Shown: positions 26,728 through 39,026 of the stretch, one piece after another | Numbering within the stretch: position 1 is the stretch's first letter | Layout of the letters: each line of letters opens with the position of its first letter | Source of the DNA: Acidimicrobiales bacterium | Lineage (GTDB): Bacteria; Actinomycetota; Acidimicrobiia; Acidimicrobiales; Acidimicrobilacustridaceae | NCBI GenBank assembly: GCA_018401565.1 | Contig: JAGYKS010000029.1 | Coordinates: 75,001 to 139,000, forward strand | Direction of reading: 5' to 3' | DNA: 64,000 bases | The notes under the pieces: model-generated | Database searches by the model: none | What the model saw: only the letters and a program-made list of their open reading frames with translations | Told to the model about the DNA's origin: nothing | Program-made: the position numbers and the translations under genes

Positions 26728-27372
26728 ATGTCTGAGCGCACCCCGGCGTCGCACTACTTCTCGGACCACCGGGACCAACCCGCCCCAAAGTCAGCTCCCA
26801 AACGGCTTGAGGTGATGGTTGATGGCCGCAGCCTCGAACTGGCCAGCGACACCGGGGTGTTCTCACATGGGCATCTTGATGATGGAACGGCGCTGCTCAT
26901 CGAGCGTGGTGCCAGCCCGGCGCCGACGGCTTCCAACCTGCTTGATCTCGGCTGCGGGTACGGCCCGGTGGCACTGGCGCTGGCGGTGCGGGCGCCGTCT
27001 GCGAAGGTCTGGGCTGTGGACGTGAATCCCCGGGCAGTTGAACTGTGCGCTGCCAACGCCGCCGCCAACGAGCTGGGCAACGTGCACACGGTGCAGGTTG
27101 ACGCCGACCCCGAACTCAGCGGCCTCGACCCGGATGTGCGCTTCGATGCCGTGTGGTCCAATCCCCCGGTTCGCATCGGCAAGGCGGCTCTGCACCGGCT
27201 GCTGCTGGCGGCGTTGGAGCGGCTGGCTCCCGGCGGCTCCGCCCATCTGGTGGTGCACAAACACCTCGGGTCCGACTCGCTGCAGTCGTGGCTGAACGCA
27301 CATGGCCACCCGACCACACGGCGACTGTCACGCATGGGTTTTCGCCTCCTCGACATCGAGGCTGCCCCATGA
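26728..27372 (+). CDS. RsmC-like class I SAM methyltransferase
   Basis: A 214-residue methyltransferase of the small-domain (MTS) type. After an opening YFSDHRDQPAPKS and LELASDTGVFSHGHLDDGT, the SAM-binding loop is NLLDLGCGYGPVALALAVRA and the catalytic-type motif is NPPVRIGKAAL, which marks N-methylation of a base in the RsmC/RsmD/PrmC group. Similar small proteins modify 16S rRNA guanine, but the substrate here is inferred. ATG 26728; the frame is open upstream only as antisense of def. The stop overlaps the next ATG (ATGA). Confidence 0.9.
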   Translation: MSERTPASHYFSDHRDQPAPKSAPKRLEVMVDGRSLELASDTGVFSHGHLDDGTALLIERGASPAPTASNLLDLGCGYGPVALALAVRAPSAKVWAVDVNPRAVELCAANAAANELGNVHTVQVDADPELSGLDPDVRFDAVWSNPPVRIGKAALHRLLLAALERLAPGGSAHLVVHKHLGSDSLQSWLNAHGHPTTRRLSRMGFRLLDIEAAP

Positions 27373-28001
27373 CCCGGAATCTCTCCCCCACCGACCTCAA
27401 ACGCCTGCACCGCTCATGGCGTCGTCAGCCCGTTGGGCGTCTAGGCATCATTTTGGAAGACGTCCAGGGTCCCTTCAACGTCGGTTCCATCGTCCGGACG
27501 GCGGCTGCCGAACGGGTTGAACGCATGTGGATGGTCGGGGCCACACCGGCACCGACGCACCCCAAGGCCCAGCGAACGGGTTTGGGGTGTGAGCGGTTCG
27601 TGGACTGGAGCGCCGAGCACAGCATCGACGACGCCCTTGCTGCCGCCCGGGCAACGGGCATGAAGGTGGTGGGCGTAGAACTCGCCCAGGGGGCCGAACC
27701 GCTGTTCACACTGGATCTGGCCACGTCGGTGTGTCTGGTGGTCGGGCATGAGGACCGTGGGCTGTCGGCACACTGCATCGACGCCTGCGATGAGATCGGG
27801 TACGTCCCCCAGATGGGTCGGGTGGGGTCGCTCAACGTGGCCCAGGCTGCAGCCATCGCCATCTATGAGGCGCGGCGCCAGGTGTGGTCGGTTCACGACC
27901 GGCCCGACGGCGAGGCAGGACGAAATTCCGCCGACAGTCTCACTGACGATCCCGACGACGACCTCGACGACGATCTCAACGACGATCTCGACAACGACTG
28001 A
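27369..28001 (+). CDS. TrmH-family tRNA/rRNA 2'-O-methyltransferase with acidic tail
   Basis: SpoU-fold methyltransferase, 210 residues. Motif 1 is LEDVQGPFNVGSIVRTAAAE, motif 2 CLVVGHEDRGLS and motif 3 VGSLNVAQAAAIAIYE. The closest role is tRNA Gm18 methylation (TrmH), suggested by RTGLGCERFVDW and lack of an extra RNA-binding domain; the target is inferred. The last about 22 residues are almost only Asp with Asn/Leu (DDPDDDLDDDLNDDLDND), coded by repeated GACGA(C/T) units. ATG 27369 overlaps the previous gene; convergent with priA. Confidence 0.9.
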   Translation: MTRNLSPTDLKRLHRSWRRQPVGRLGIILEDVQGPFNVGSIVRTAAAERVERMWMVGATPAPTHPKAQRTGLGCERFVDWSAEHSIDDALAAARATGMKVVGVELAQGAEPLFTLDLATSVCLVVGHEDRGLSAHCIDACDEIGYVPQMGRVGSLNVAQAAAIAIYEARRQVWSVHDRPDGEAGRNSADSLTDDPDDDLDDDLNDDLDND

Positions 28002-28064
28002 GTAGCGGTTTCATCACCGGTGGCGGCGCCGTGGTGCCCGGCATCGCACCTCGTGGGTCGGGGG

Positions 28065-29933
28065 TCACAACCGCAGCGGATCAACCTCTATGCGGAGCCG
28101 ACCCGGTGGCCGCGGTGAGGCCGCCAGACAGTCGCACAGGGCGACGTGGTCGGGGGCCCGCACGATCCAGCGATCGTCAACCGGGCCCAGAACGTCGATG
28201 CCTGCGCTGCGCACAAGACCATCGATGAACGCCGGTCCGGCGGCACCGGACACCAGCGCCATCGCCGTTGCCGGAGGCCATCCCAGTTCGATCCGTCGGG
28301 CGAGTTCACCGGTGGTGAAGGCGGTGGGGTCACCGTCTGACACGGCCAGCACCACAGGGTGCTCGGGGACCGACGTCTGCACGAGAATCCGACCCGCCAC
28401 AGCCGAGCTCCCCGTTGACCCCCCCGGTTGCACCAGTCGGGCAGCGAGCACCAGCAGCGCCATGGCCTGCTCGGCGGCCCGGTAGCGCGGGACCAGGAGT
28501 TCCTGGTCAAAGTCACAAAAGGCCACCAGGTCGACGCCCCCCAACTGGTGCAGCGCCGCTGTGGTGCCCACCACCACCCGGGTGGACGGTCGGGAATCGT
28601 TGGCCGAGCCCGTCAGCTCAGCCACTGGCTCTCCCACCAGCACCTCGAGGTCGTCACGCAGTCGTGACACACCCCGCCGCACGGCCCGCAAGGATGTTCG
28701 CCCGCACGACAGGCACACGGGCGGACGGCGGGAGGCACAGGCGCCACACACCAGATCCCCGCCCGCGTCCTGACCGACTGCCGACCCACACCCGTCACAG
28801 CGCACCAGGTCCGAACACCCGTTGCACGCCAGGAGCCGGGCACGACCCTTGCGGTTGAGCACACACAGCACCCTGCCGGGGCTGCGCACCAGATCAGCAA
28901 GTCGCTCGGAGATGAGCCCGGACCGCAGGGGGTCTTCATATCGCTGGTCGACCACATCGAGTGGTGGCCAACCGACACGCTCTGTCGCTGGCGACTCAGG
29001 CACCACCGGGGCCACCGCCAACGCCTCGAGGCTGGGCGACGGCGACACCAGCACACAGGGAACCCCAGCGGCACGGGCGCGCTCGATGGCCACCGTGCGT
29101 GCGTGCCAGGTCGGTGCGTGCTCCTGAAAGTGCCCCTCGTCGTGCTCGTCGAGAACCACCACTGCAGCCAGGGGCCGGCAGGGGGCCCAGGCCGCCACCC
29201 TGGTTCCGACCACGGTCACACCACCGGTGCGGGCAGCGGCCCAGCCCCGGGGCAGCCCGACGGCCCGGTGGCCATCGGCACCAAGTCGACGCAGCACCTC
29301 GTCGGCCTGTCGATACGACGGGGTGACCACCAGCGTCGGGCCCAACCCGGCTGCAGCGGCGACCACGGGGTAGGTGTCGGTTCCCGGTGCCAGTCGCACC
29401 ACCGTGGCGGGATCGGTGAACACTGCGTCAAGAGAGGCGCCGTAATGCTGTGACAGCAACCGGCCCGCCTGGCGGGCCGTCTCGACCGGTGCCGGCTGGA
29501 CATCGGGTCCACCCTGTGGTGCGGCGGTGATCCGCACCGGGGCCGTGGCCGTACCCAGCAGGGCGGTCTGGGCCCCGGCAAACCGCCACGCTCCCCAGCG
29601 GGTGAGTGCAACCACCGACGGGTCAGGACCGACGCTACGGACCCTGCGCAATTCACGCAGCGTCACCCCGTCGGGGGCGATGACTCCGGTCTCGACCACC
29701 CACCCGCGCAACCGGCGGCCGGCAAGGTCGATGTCCACCACTGAGCCGGTGTCCACGGAGTCGACCGCCGCAGATGGCACGGCATAGTCGAACGGATCGC
29801 GCATGGCCCGCACGTCGGGGAGCACCCGAACCACCTGGGCATCGGGGCCGACCGGAGCGGGGCCCGCCTCCGGCGCAACGTCCCCCGACGGATCGTCGCT
29901 GGCCGCGAACAGTTCGCCCTGGGCGTCGCCCAC
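28065..29933 (-). CDS. priA: PriA-like primosomal protein without helicase P-loop
   Basis: Replication-restart protein family, 622 residues. The N-terminal DNA-binding domain (about 33-140) and the zinc-binding part with eight cysteines (CNGCSDLVRCDGC, CGAC, CLSCG; about 377-422) are clear. Where Walker A should be, the sequence reads LVVTPSYRQADEVL with no GxGKT, and the DEEH box is DEHDEGHF. The protein should bind forked DNA but not act as an ATP-driven helicase. Actinobacterial PriA proteins are known for this. GTG 29933 lies nine bases after metK. Confidence 0.92.
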   Translation of the reverse strand: MGDAQGELFAASDDPSGDVAPEAGPAPVGPDAQVVRVLPDVRAMRDPFDYAVPSAAVDSVDTGSVVDIDLAGRRLRGWVVETGVIAPDGVTLRELRRVRSVGPDPSVVALTRWGAWRFAGAQTALLGTATAPVRITAAPQGGPDVQPAPVETARQAGRLLSQHYGASLDAVFTDPATVVRLAPGTDTYPVVAAAAGLGPTLVVTPSYRQADEVLRRLGADGHRAVGLPRGWAAARTGGVTVVGTRVAAWAPCRPLAAVVVLDEHDEGHFQEHAPTWHARTVAIERARAAGVPCVLVSPSPSLEALAVAPVVPESPATERVGWPPLDVVDQRYEDPLRSGLISERLADLVRSPGRVLCVLNRKGRARLLACNGCSDLVRCDGCGSAVGQDAGGDLVCGACASRRPPVCLSCGRTSLRAVRRGVSRLRDDLEVLVGEPVAELTGSANDSRPSTRVVVGTTAALHQLGGVDLVAFCDFDQELLVPRYRAAEQAMALLVLAARLVQPGGSTGSSAVAGRILVQTSVPEHPVVLAVSDGDPTAFTTGELARRIELGWPPATAMALVSGAAGPAFIDGLVRSAGIDVLGPVDDRWIVRAPDHVALCDCLAASPRPPGRLRIEVDPLRL

Positions 29934-29941
29934 CGCCGGGG

Positions 29942-31138
29942 TCAGAGCCCCAGGGCGGACTTCAGGTCGTCGACGCGATCGGTGCGCTCCCAGGTGAAGC
30001 CATCGGCGTCGGTCCGGCCGAAGTGGCCATAGGCGGCGGTGCGCTTGTAGATCGGTCGACGCAGATCCAGTTCGGCGATGATGGCCCCGGGGCGCAGGTC
30101 GAACACGTTGCGCACTGCATCAGCAATGGCCTCGGGGTCCACCGTGGACGTACCGAAGGTGTCGACCATGACCGATACCGGGTGGGCGACACCGATGGCG
30201 TAGGCCACCTGGACCTCGCAGCGCCGGGCAGCACCGGCGGCCACCACGTTCTTGGCCACCCAGCGGGCGGCATAGGCGGCCGAGCGGTCGACCTTGGACG
30301 GGTCCTTGCCACTGAACGCACCACCACCGTGTCGGGCGGCGCCACCGTAGGTGTCAACGATGATCTTGCGGCCGGTGAGGCCGGCATCGCCCACCGGGCC
30401 GCCGATCACGAACGTGCCGGTGGGGTTCACCAGCACCTCGTAGTCGTCGTCGGCGAACTGCTCGGGGACAACCGGCGTGATCACGTGCTCGATCAGATCG
30501 GGACGGATGGTGGTGTCACGCTCGATGCCGGGGTTGTGCTGGGTGGACACCAGCACGGTGCGCAGACGCACCGGACGACCGTCTTCGTAGTCGAAGGTGA
30601 CCTGGGTCTTGCCGTCGGGGCGCAAGTAGGGCACCACTCCCGATCGGCGGACCTCAGCCAGGCGCTCCGCCATGCGGTGGGCCAGATGAATGGGCTGGGG
30701 CATGAGCACGTCGGTCTCGTCGCAGGCGTACCCGAACATCATTCCCTGGTCGCCTGCGCCCTGCAGGTCGTAGGGGTCCTCGCTGGCCGTGCCCGAGCGA
30801 ACCTCCTCGGAGGCATCCACCCCGGCAGCGATGTCAGCCGACTGCTCGTCGAGGGCCACCAGGACGCCGGCGGTCGAGCCGTCGTAGCCAAAGGACTCAC
30901 GGTCGTAGCCGATGCCCCGAATGGTCTCCCGCACAATGCCGGGGATATCCACGTAGCCCGAGGTGCTGATCTCACCGGCGACCATGGCCAATCCGGTGGT
31001 GACCAGCGTTTCGCACGCGACCCGCCCGTTGGGATCGGCAGCCAGGATCGCGTCGAGAATGGCGTCAGAGATCTGGTCGGCCATCTTGTCGGGATGGCCC
31101 TCGGTCACCGACTCTGAGGTGAAGGTCCACTTGCTCAC
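29942..31138 (-). CDS. metK: S-adenosylmethionine synthetase
   Basis: Makes SAM from methionine and ATP. The 398-residue protein has [20 protein letters not shown] near the N-terminus, [15 protein letters not shown], and [19 protein letters not shown]; three-domain layout and length are normal. GTG 31138 has AAGGAG six bases upstream. A TAGGCT hexamer (about 31198-31193) 55 bases before the start may be its -10. Neighbouring methyltransferases here use its product. No SAM riboswitch fits in the short leader. Confidence 0.98.
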   Translation of the reverse strand: MSKWTFTSESVTEGHPDKMADQISDAILDAILAADPNGRVACETLVTTGLAMVAGEISTSGYVDIPGIVRETIRGIGYDRESFGYDGSTAGVLVALDEQSADIAAGVDASEEVRSGTASEDPYDLQGAGDQGMMFGYACDETDVLMPQPIHLAHRMAERLAEVRRSGVVPYLRPDGKTQVTFDYEDGRPVRLRTVLVSTQHNPGIERDTTIRPDLIEHVITPVVPEQFADDDYEVLVNPTGTFVIGGPVGDAGLTGRKIIVDTYGGAARHGGGAFSGKDPSKVDRSAAYAARWVAKNVVAAGAARRCEVQVAYAIGVAHPVSVMVDTFGTSTVDPEAIADAVRNVFDLRPGAIIAELDLRRPIYKRTAAYGHFGRTDADGFTWERTDRVDDLKSALGL

Positions 31139-31242
31139 CGGCTGCTCCTTGGTCGTGCTGATCCGCTGGCAGGGATGCAGCGGGCGCCGCTGAGCCTAAC
31201 CGCTCCACGACCGGCGAACCGCTACCTCAGTGCCGGGTACAC

Positions 31243-32451
31243 CTAGCGTGGGGGAAGCAGCGCCACCACAGCGTCGAGTACCGCCCGGGCAATGGCGCGC
31301 TTGGTGCCCAGCGGCACCTCACAGTCGGCGCCAGTGCGCGACAGGATGGTCACGGCGTTGGTCTGACCCCCGAAACCGGTGTCGGTACCAGCCACGTCGT
31401 TGGCCACCATGATGTCGCAGCCCTTGGACTCGAGCTTGGCCCGGGCGTTGTCCACCACGTTGTCGGTCTCAGCGGCAAACCCGACAACCACCTGATGCGG
31501 GGCGCTGGTGGCGGCCACCTCAGCCAGCACATCAACGGTGGGTTCCAGCGTGATCGTTGGTATGCCGTCGCGCTTTTTCATCTTGTGGCCGGCCACGTCC
31601 ACCGGCCGGAAGTCGGCCACAGCAGCCGCCATCACCACCACGTCACAGCCCGACGCCAAGGCGCCGACCTCGCGGTGGATGTCATCGGCGGTGGTGGCAC
31701 ACACCACCTCGGACACTCCAGGCGGCACCGGGGTGGCAACGGTGGTCACCACGATGACTTCAGCACCTCGGGCAACGGCATCAGCCGCCAGCGCGTAGCC
31801 CTGGGCGCCCGTCGACCGGTTGGTGATCACCCGAACCGGGTCAATGGCTTCACTGGTGCCGCCTGCGGTGATCAGCACGCGCCTGCCCGACAGATCCTGG
31901 GGGGTGAGCAGCTTCTCGGCTGCAGCCACGATCACCTCTGGTTCGGCCAGACGCCCTGCGCCAACGTCGCCCCCGGCAAGCCGCCCTTCGGCCGGGTCCA
32001 CGATGTGGACTCCCCGCCGGCGCAACACGGCAAGGTTGTCCTGCACGGCGGGATGCTCCCACATCTCGGTATGCATGGCGGGACACACCAGCACCGGCGC
32101 CCTGGTGGCCAGCAGGGTGGCGGTGGCCAGGCCGTCAGACGAACCGGCGGTGTAGGCGGCGATGATGCGGGCGGTGGCCGGGGCCACCACGATGAGGTCG
32201 GCATCCTGACCCAGACGGGTGTGGGGAATCGGGCTGGCCTCGGTCCACAGCGACGTCTGCACCGGCTCAGAGGCCAGCGCCGACAGGGTGACCTCACCAA
32301 TGAAACGCGAGGCATCTTCGGTCATGACCGGCACCACATGGGCCCCAGCGTCAACCATGCGTCGGCACAATTCCACGGCCTTGTAGGCAGCGATGCCACC
32401 ACTGACCACCAGAACCACACGCCTGCCGACAAAAGCTCCCTCAGCCGTCAT
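31243..32451 (-). CDS. coaBC: Bifunctional phosphopantothenoylcysteine decarboxylase/synthase
   Basis: Two steps of coenzyme A synthesis. The CoaC half (about 1-185) is an FMN flavoprotein with VLVVSGGIAAYKAVELCRRM, the active-site histidine in SPIPHTRLGQDADLIVVAPATA and PAMHTEMW (PAMN in most relatives). The CoaB half starts at VLITAGGTSEAIDPVRVITN and has AAAVADFRPVDVAGHKMKK, with the conserved lysine pair. ATG 32451 is chosen because AAGGAG lies nine bases upstream; the frame is open to 32505 through a GGGCAGCAT repeat. Confidence 0.95.
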   Translation of the reverse strand: MTAEGAFVGRRVVLVVSGGIAAYKAVELCRRMVDAGAHVVPVMTEDASRFIGEVTLSALASEPVQTSLWTEASPIPHTRLGQDADLIVVAPATARIIAAYTAGSSDGLATATLLATRAPVLVCPAMHTEMWEHPAVQDNLAVLRRRGVHIVDPAEGRLAGGDVGAGRLAEPEVIVAAAEKLLTPQDLSGRRVLITAGGTSEAIDPVRVITNRSTGAQGYALAADAVARGAEVIVVTTVATPVPPGVSEVVCATTADDIHREVGALASGCDVVVMAAAVADFRPVDVAGHKMKKRDGIPTITLEPTVDVLAEVAATSAPHQVVVGFAAETDNVVDNARAKLESKGCDIMVANDVAGTDTGFGGQTNAVTILSRTGADCEVPLGTKRAIARAVLDAVVALLPPR

Positions 32452-32570
32452 GGTGGTCAGCTCCTTCGCAACATGGGCAGCATGGGCAGCATGACGCTTC
32501 CACATGCGCTGTCCACGCTGGACACAACGTCAACCACCCCAGCGCCCGGGAATCCCTCAGGAGCCGGCGA

Positions 32571-32888
32571 TCAGGAGGTCTCGTCGTCTGAACCGGTGTC
32601 GGTGACCTCGACCAGCTCGACGACCTCGACCTCGGCCTCAGGAGTGGGCTGGCCAACGACGATCTTGTCCACGGCAATTTCTTCGAAGGCGATGGAAAGG
32701 GGCTTGCGGGCCACGGAGGTGACCTGCGGCGGGATCATGCGTCCCAGACCCTCACCCAGATTGTTGTAGTACTGGTTGATCTGACGGGCGCGAGACGCCC
32801 CCAGTGACACCAGGGTGAACTTGGAGTCGACCCTGGACAGCAGGTCCTCGATCTGCGGATGCATCATCGAATCTTCAGCCTGGTACAA
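32571..32888 (-). CDS. rpoZ: RNA polymerase omega subunit
   Basis: Small subunit aiding RNA polymerase assembly. The core is IEDLLSRVDSKFTLVSLGAS, ARQINQYYNNLGEGLGRMIPP and RKPLSIAFEEIAVDKI; an acidic tail (VEVVELVEVTDTGSDDETS) follows. The start is decided by the ribosome-binding site: CAGGAG lies eight to nine bases before TTG 32888, better than for ATG 32867, ATG 32864 or ATG 32939. The choice adds seven residues before MMHPQIED. The gene sits between gmk and coaBC, as in many bacteria. Confidence 0.92.
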   Translation of the reverse strand: MYQAEDSMMHPQIEDLLSRVDSKFTLVSLGASRARQINQYYNNLGEGLGRMIPPQVTSVARKPLSIAFEEIAVDKIVVGQPTPEAEVEVVELVEVTDTGSDDETS

Positions 32889-32996
32889 GGTTTTCGCTCC
32901 TGAGAGATTGCCGGACAGCCTGATCAGGGTAGCAGTCATGGCCGCCCGCTCCCATCATCGGCCCATTTGCATCCGCCTGCGTGGGCCGGTCGCCGC

Positions 32997-33536
32997 TCAC
33001 CTGGAACGACGGGCAGCGTCAATGACGGCGGCCAGTTCAGCGACAGCGTCGTCGAGGTCGTCGTTGACCACCACATGTGCCCCCAACGCTGTGGCGGCGG
33101 CGATCTCCTCGGCCGCCTTGGCCATACGTCGCGCCACCTGATCGGGTGTGTCTCCCCTGGCCTCGAGGCGCTGACGCTGGACCTCGTCACTTGGTGTCAC
33201 CAGCAGAACCAGCAGGGCCTCGGGATAGCGCTCGGCCACCTGGGCCGCACCCTGAACGTCGATTTCCAGCAGCAAGTCCGAACCGTCGACGTCCTCGGGA
33301 ACCGGTGTCCCGTACAGGTCGCCAAGGAATTCGGCGTACTCGAGGAACCCTCCGGCCTCGATGCGCTGTTCGAATCGGCTCCGGGTGACGAACTCGTAGG
33401 CATCGGATGCCTCACCGGGTCTCGGGGCCCGCGTGGTCCATGACCTGCTCAGCCAGAGGCCGGGATCACCGGCGATGAGTCTGCGAACCACGGTGCCCTT
33501 GCCGACACCACCGGGTCCTGACACCACGATGATCAT
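32997..33536 (-). CDS. gmk: Guanylate kinase
   Basis: Phosphorylates GMP to GDP. 179 residues from ATG 33536: P-loop VSGPGGVGKGT (5-15), SRSWTTRAPRPGE and the GMP-binding YEFVTRSRFEQRIEAGGFLEYAE region, and DVQGAAQV. Length is normal for the short actinobacterial form. The open frame continues 43 codons upstream through mihF, but those codons are shadow. gmk-mihF adjacency is typical of actinobacteria. Confidence 0.97.
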   Translation of the reverse strand: MIIVVSGPGGVGKGTVVRRLIAGDPGLWLSRSWTTRAPRPGEASDAYEFVTRSRFEQRIEAGGFLEYAEFLGDLYGTPVPEDVDGSDLLLEIDVQGAAQVAERYPEALLVLLVTPSDEVQRQRLEARGDTPDQVARRMAKAAEEIAAATALGAHVVVNDDLDDAVAELAAVIDAARRSR

Positions 33537-33603
33537 CGCTGCCGCACCCGGTGACCGGCGAGTGTCACGGTTGCACTGATGACGGTCAGGGCGAGGACCG
33601 CCG

Positions 33604-33936
33604 TCACCGGGGATCGCCGGGGAAGGCGCTGAACAGCGCCAGGCGCTGCTGGTCACCCAGGCCACGCATTCTCCTGGTGTCGGCGATTCCCACCTCGTCC
33701 ATGGTGCGCCGGGCTTTCACCTTGCCCACCCCCGGCAGGGACTCCAGTACGGCCAGCACCTTCATCTTGCCCACCACGTCGTCGCTGTCGGCACGGGCCA
33801 CCAGATCAGCGAGCGTGATTGTCCCCAGCTTCAGCTGGTGCTTGAGCTCGGCCCGCTCCCGGCGAACCTCGCCCGCCTTGGCCAGTGCAGCCATGCGGGC
33901 CTCGTCAGACAGTTGCGGCGGTTGCGGCGACGACAT
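33604..33936 (-). CDS. mihF: Actinobacterial integration host factor
   Basis: DNA-binding nucleoid protein, 110 residues, unrelated to the classic IHF heterodimer. Diagnostic features: RRERAELKHQLKLGTITLADLV, VVGKMKVLAVLESLPGVGKVKARRTMDEVGI (helix-two-turn-helix) and RRMRGLGDQQRLALFSAF. TAGATT lies six bases before ATG 33936 and there is no ribosome-binding site, so it may have its own leaderless promoter, separate from pyrF. Confidence 0.95.
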   Translation of the reverse strand: MSSPQPPQLSDEARMAALAKAGEVRRERAELKHQLKLGTITLADLVARADSDDVVGKMKVLAVLESLPGVGKVKARRTMDEVGIADTRRMRGLGDQQRLALFSAFPGDPR

Positions 33937-33942
33937 GAGGGC

Positions 33943-33948
33943 AATCTA
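33943..33948 (-). promoter_or_regulatory. -10 hexamer before mihF
   Basis: TAGATT on the minus strand, six bases before the mihF ATG; consistent with a leaderless transcript. Confidence 0.4.
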
Positions 33949-34057
33949 GCGCAGCCCACCGGCACAGGTTTCTGCCTCGGATGGTCACGTGGCACCCGTC
34001 ACGCCAAGGACGTCGGGGCGTGTCAGCGGGAGGTGCGGCCCTCGGCCACCTGCGGCG

Positions 34058-34777
34058 TCAGTTGGCCTGGGTGGCCGCCACGACCTCGGCAGCGATGGCA
34101 GCCGCAGCCGCTACAGGATCGGCAGATCCGGTCACGGCCCGACCGATCACCAGCACGTCGGCACCGGCGTCAACGGCGGCACCGGGTGTGGCGATGCGAC
34201 GTTGATCATCCACGGCTCCCCCGGCCGGGCGGATTCCGGGCACCACCGTGCGCAATCCGGGACCCGCCGCCCGCACGACGGCCAGGTCCGTCGCTGCGCA
34301 CACCACACCACCACAACGGGCCGCAACCGCAGCGGCAACGCGTTGGTCCAACAGCTGGGCCGGTGCGTCCGACTCGCTGGTCAGCACCGTGACCGCCAAC
34401 GCCAGCGGTCGCTCCAGACCAGCGCGACTGGCTCCCTCGGCAAGCCCCTCCACCCCGGCGGAAAGCATGGGCACGCCCCCGGCCGAATGCAGGGTCAGGT
34501 ACCGCCCACCCAACGAGCCCACCACTCGTGCGGCGCGATGCACTGTGGTTGGAATGTCGAACATCTTGAGGTCCACAAACACCTGGTAACCGAGATTGCC
34601 CAACGAGGCAATGGCGTCAGGGCCCGCCGCTGAGTACAGCTCAAGACCAACCTTGGCGGTGCCGAACCACGGTGCGAGTGTGCGCGCTGACCGCAAGGCG
34701 GCCACCAGGTCGTCGGTGTCGAAGGCCAGCGCCAACCGTTCGGCGCCGGGCTGGCGCTCGATGATGACTTCAGACAT
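34058..34777 (-). CDS. pyrF: Orotidine 5'-phosphate decarboxylase
   Basis: Last enzyme of UMP synthesis, 239 residues. The catalytic segment VFVDLKMFDIPTTVHRAARVV carries the Asp-Lys pair; the C-terminal phosphate loop is VVPGIRPAGGAVDDQRRIATPG and the end LVIGRAVTGSADP is conserved. This is the common bacterial type 1 form. ATG 34777 overlaps the pyrD end by eight bases; final gene of the pyrimidine operon. Confidence 0.97.
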   Translation of the reverse strand: MSEVIIERQPGAERLALAFDTDDLVAALRSARTLAPWFGTAKVGLELYSAAGPDAIASLGNLGYQVFVDLKMFDIPTTVHRAARVVGSLGGRYLTLHSAGGVPMLSAGVEGLAEGASRAGLERPLALAVTVLTSESDAPAQLLDQRVAAAVAARCGGVVCAATDLAVVRAAGPGLRTVVPGIRPAGGAVDDQRRIATPGAAVDAGADVLVIGRAVTGSADPVAAAAAIAAEVVAATQAN

Positions 34778-35697
34778 GAACGACTCCCACCAGTTCGGCT
34801 ACGTCGACAACGCCGTGCCGCGAGCACCAATGTTCCACTTCCTGCAGGACCCGTGCGACGGCGGCGGGATCGGCGAACGTTGCTGTGCCCACCTGCACGG
34901 CGTTCGCTCCGGCCATGAGGAACTCGATCACGTCGGCTCCAGACGCCACGCCACCCACTGCCACGATGGGGAGGTCGGGCAGAGCCTGATGAACGTCGAA
35001 GACTGCCCGGACGGCAATGGGGTGGATGGCGGGGCCCGACAGCCCCCGCCGCGTCCGCCCAACCGCCCCGATGCGGTCTCGACGTCGATGCTCATTCCCA
35101 TCACCGTGTTGATGAGCGTCACCGCCTCGGCCCCTGCAGCAGCCGCAGCTGCGGCGACGTCGGGCAGTGATCCCACGTTGGGGCTGAGCTTGGCCCACCG
35201 GGGTCGACCACAGGCCGCAGTGACCGCCATCACCTCGGCGGTGGCGACCGGGTCATGGGCGAACATCTCGTTGCGGGCGTGATGGTTGGGGCATGAGACG
35301 TTCACCTCCACGGCCACTACCTCGGCCGGCGCGTCGGCCAGCGCTTCTGCGGCTGCGGCGTAGTCGTCAATGGTCCGACCCCAGATCGAGGCCACGATGG
35401 TGGCGCCACAGGCCGTCAGGGCCGGGACGTCCTCGGCAAGCCACTGGGCGATCCCCGGGCCCTGCAGACCCACGCTGTTGAGCATCCCGGCAGGTGTCTC
35501 GTGCACCCGGGGGGCGGGGTTTCCGGGCCACGGTTCGACCAGCAGCGACTTGCACACCACGGCCCCGAGCGACCCCAGATCGACGTACGGGGCAAGTTCG
35601 GCACCGTGGCCACTGGTGCCCGATGCCGTCATCACCGGGTTGGCCAGCGCCACCGAACCCACCTGCGAGGCGAGGTTGGTGGTTGCCCGACGACCAC
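34770..35697 (-). CDS. pyrD: Dihydroorotate dehydrogenase, catalytic subunit type (frameshift)
   Basis: Oxidises dihydroorotate to orotate with FMN. Sequence is like class 1[51 protein letters not shown], and [19 protein letters not shown] with the active-site cysteine. Near 35045, just after [11 protein letters not shown], homology moves to a second frame: [20 protein letters not shown] and [21 protein letters not shown] to the end. The start is uncertain: no ATG/GTG lies in frame close to TTNLASQVG, and GTG 35697 would need another single-base correction. No pyrK-type partner gene is visible. Confidence 0.88.
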
Positions 35698-35726
35698 GGG
35701 CCGACGACCAACGCGACCTGGGACGT

Positions 35727-39025
<3,299 letters not shown>

Positions 39026-39026
<1 letters not shown>

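Noticed and set aside
31139..31242. SAM riboswitch before metK
   Set aside because: The likely leader is about 45-50 bases, too short, and has no matching helices.
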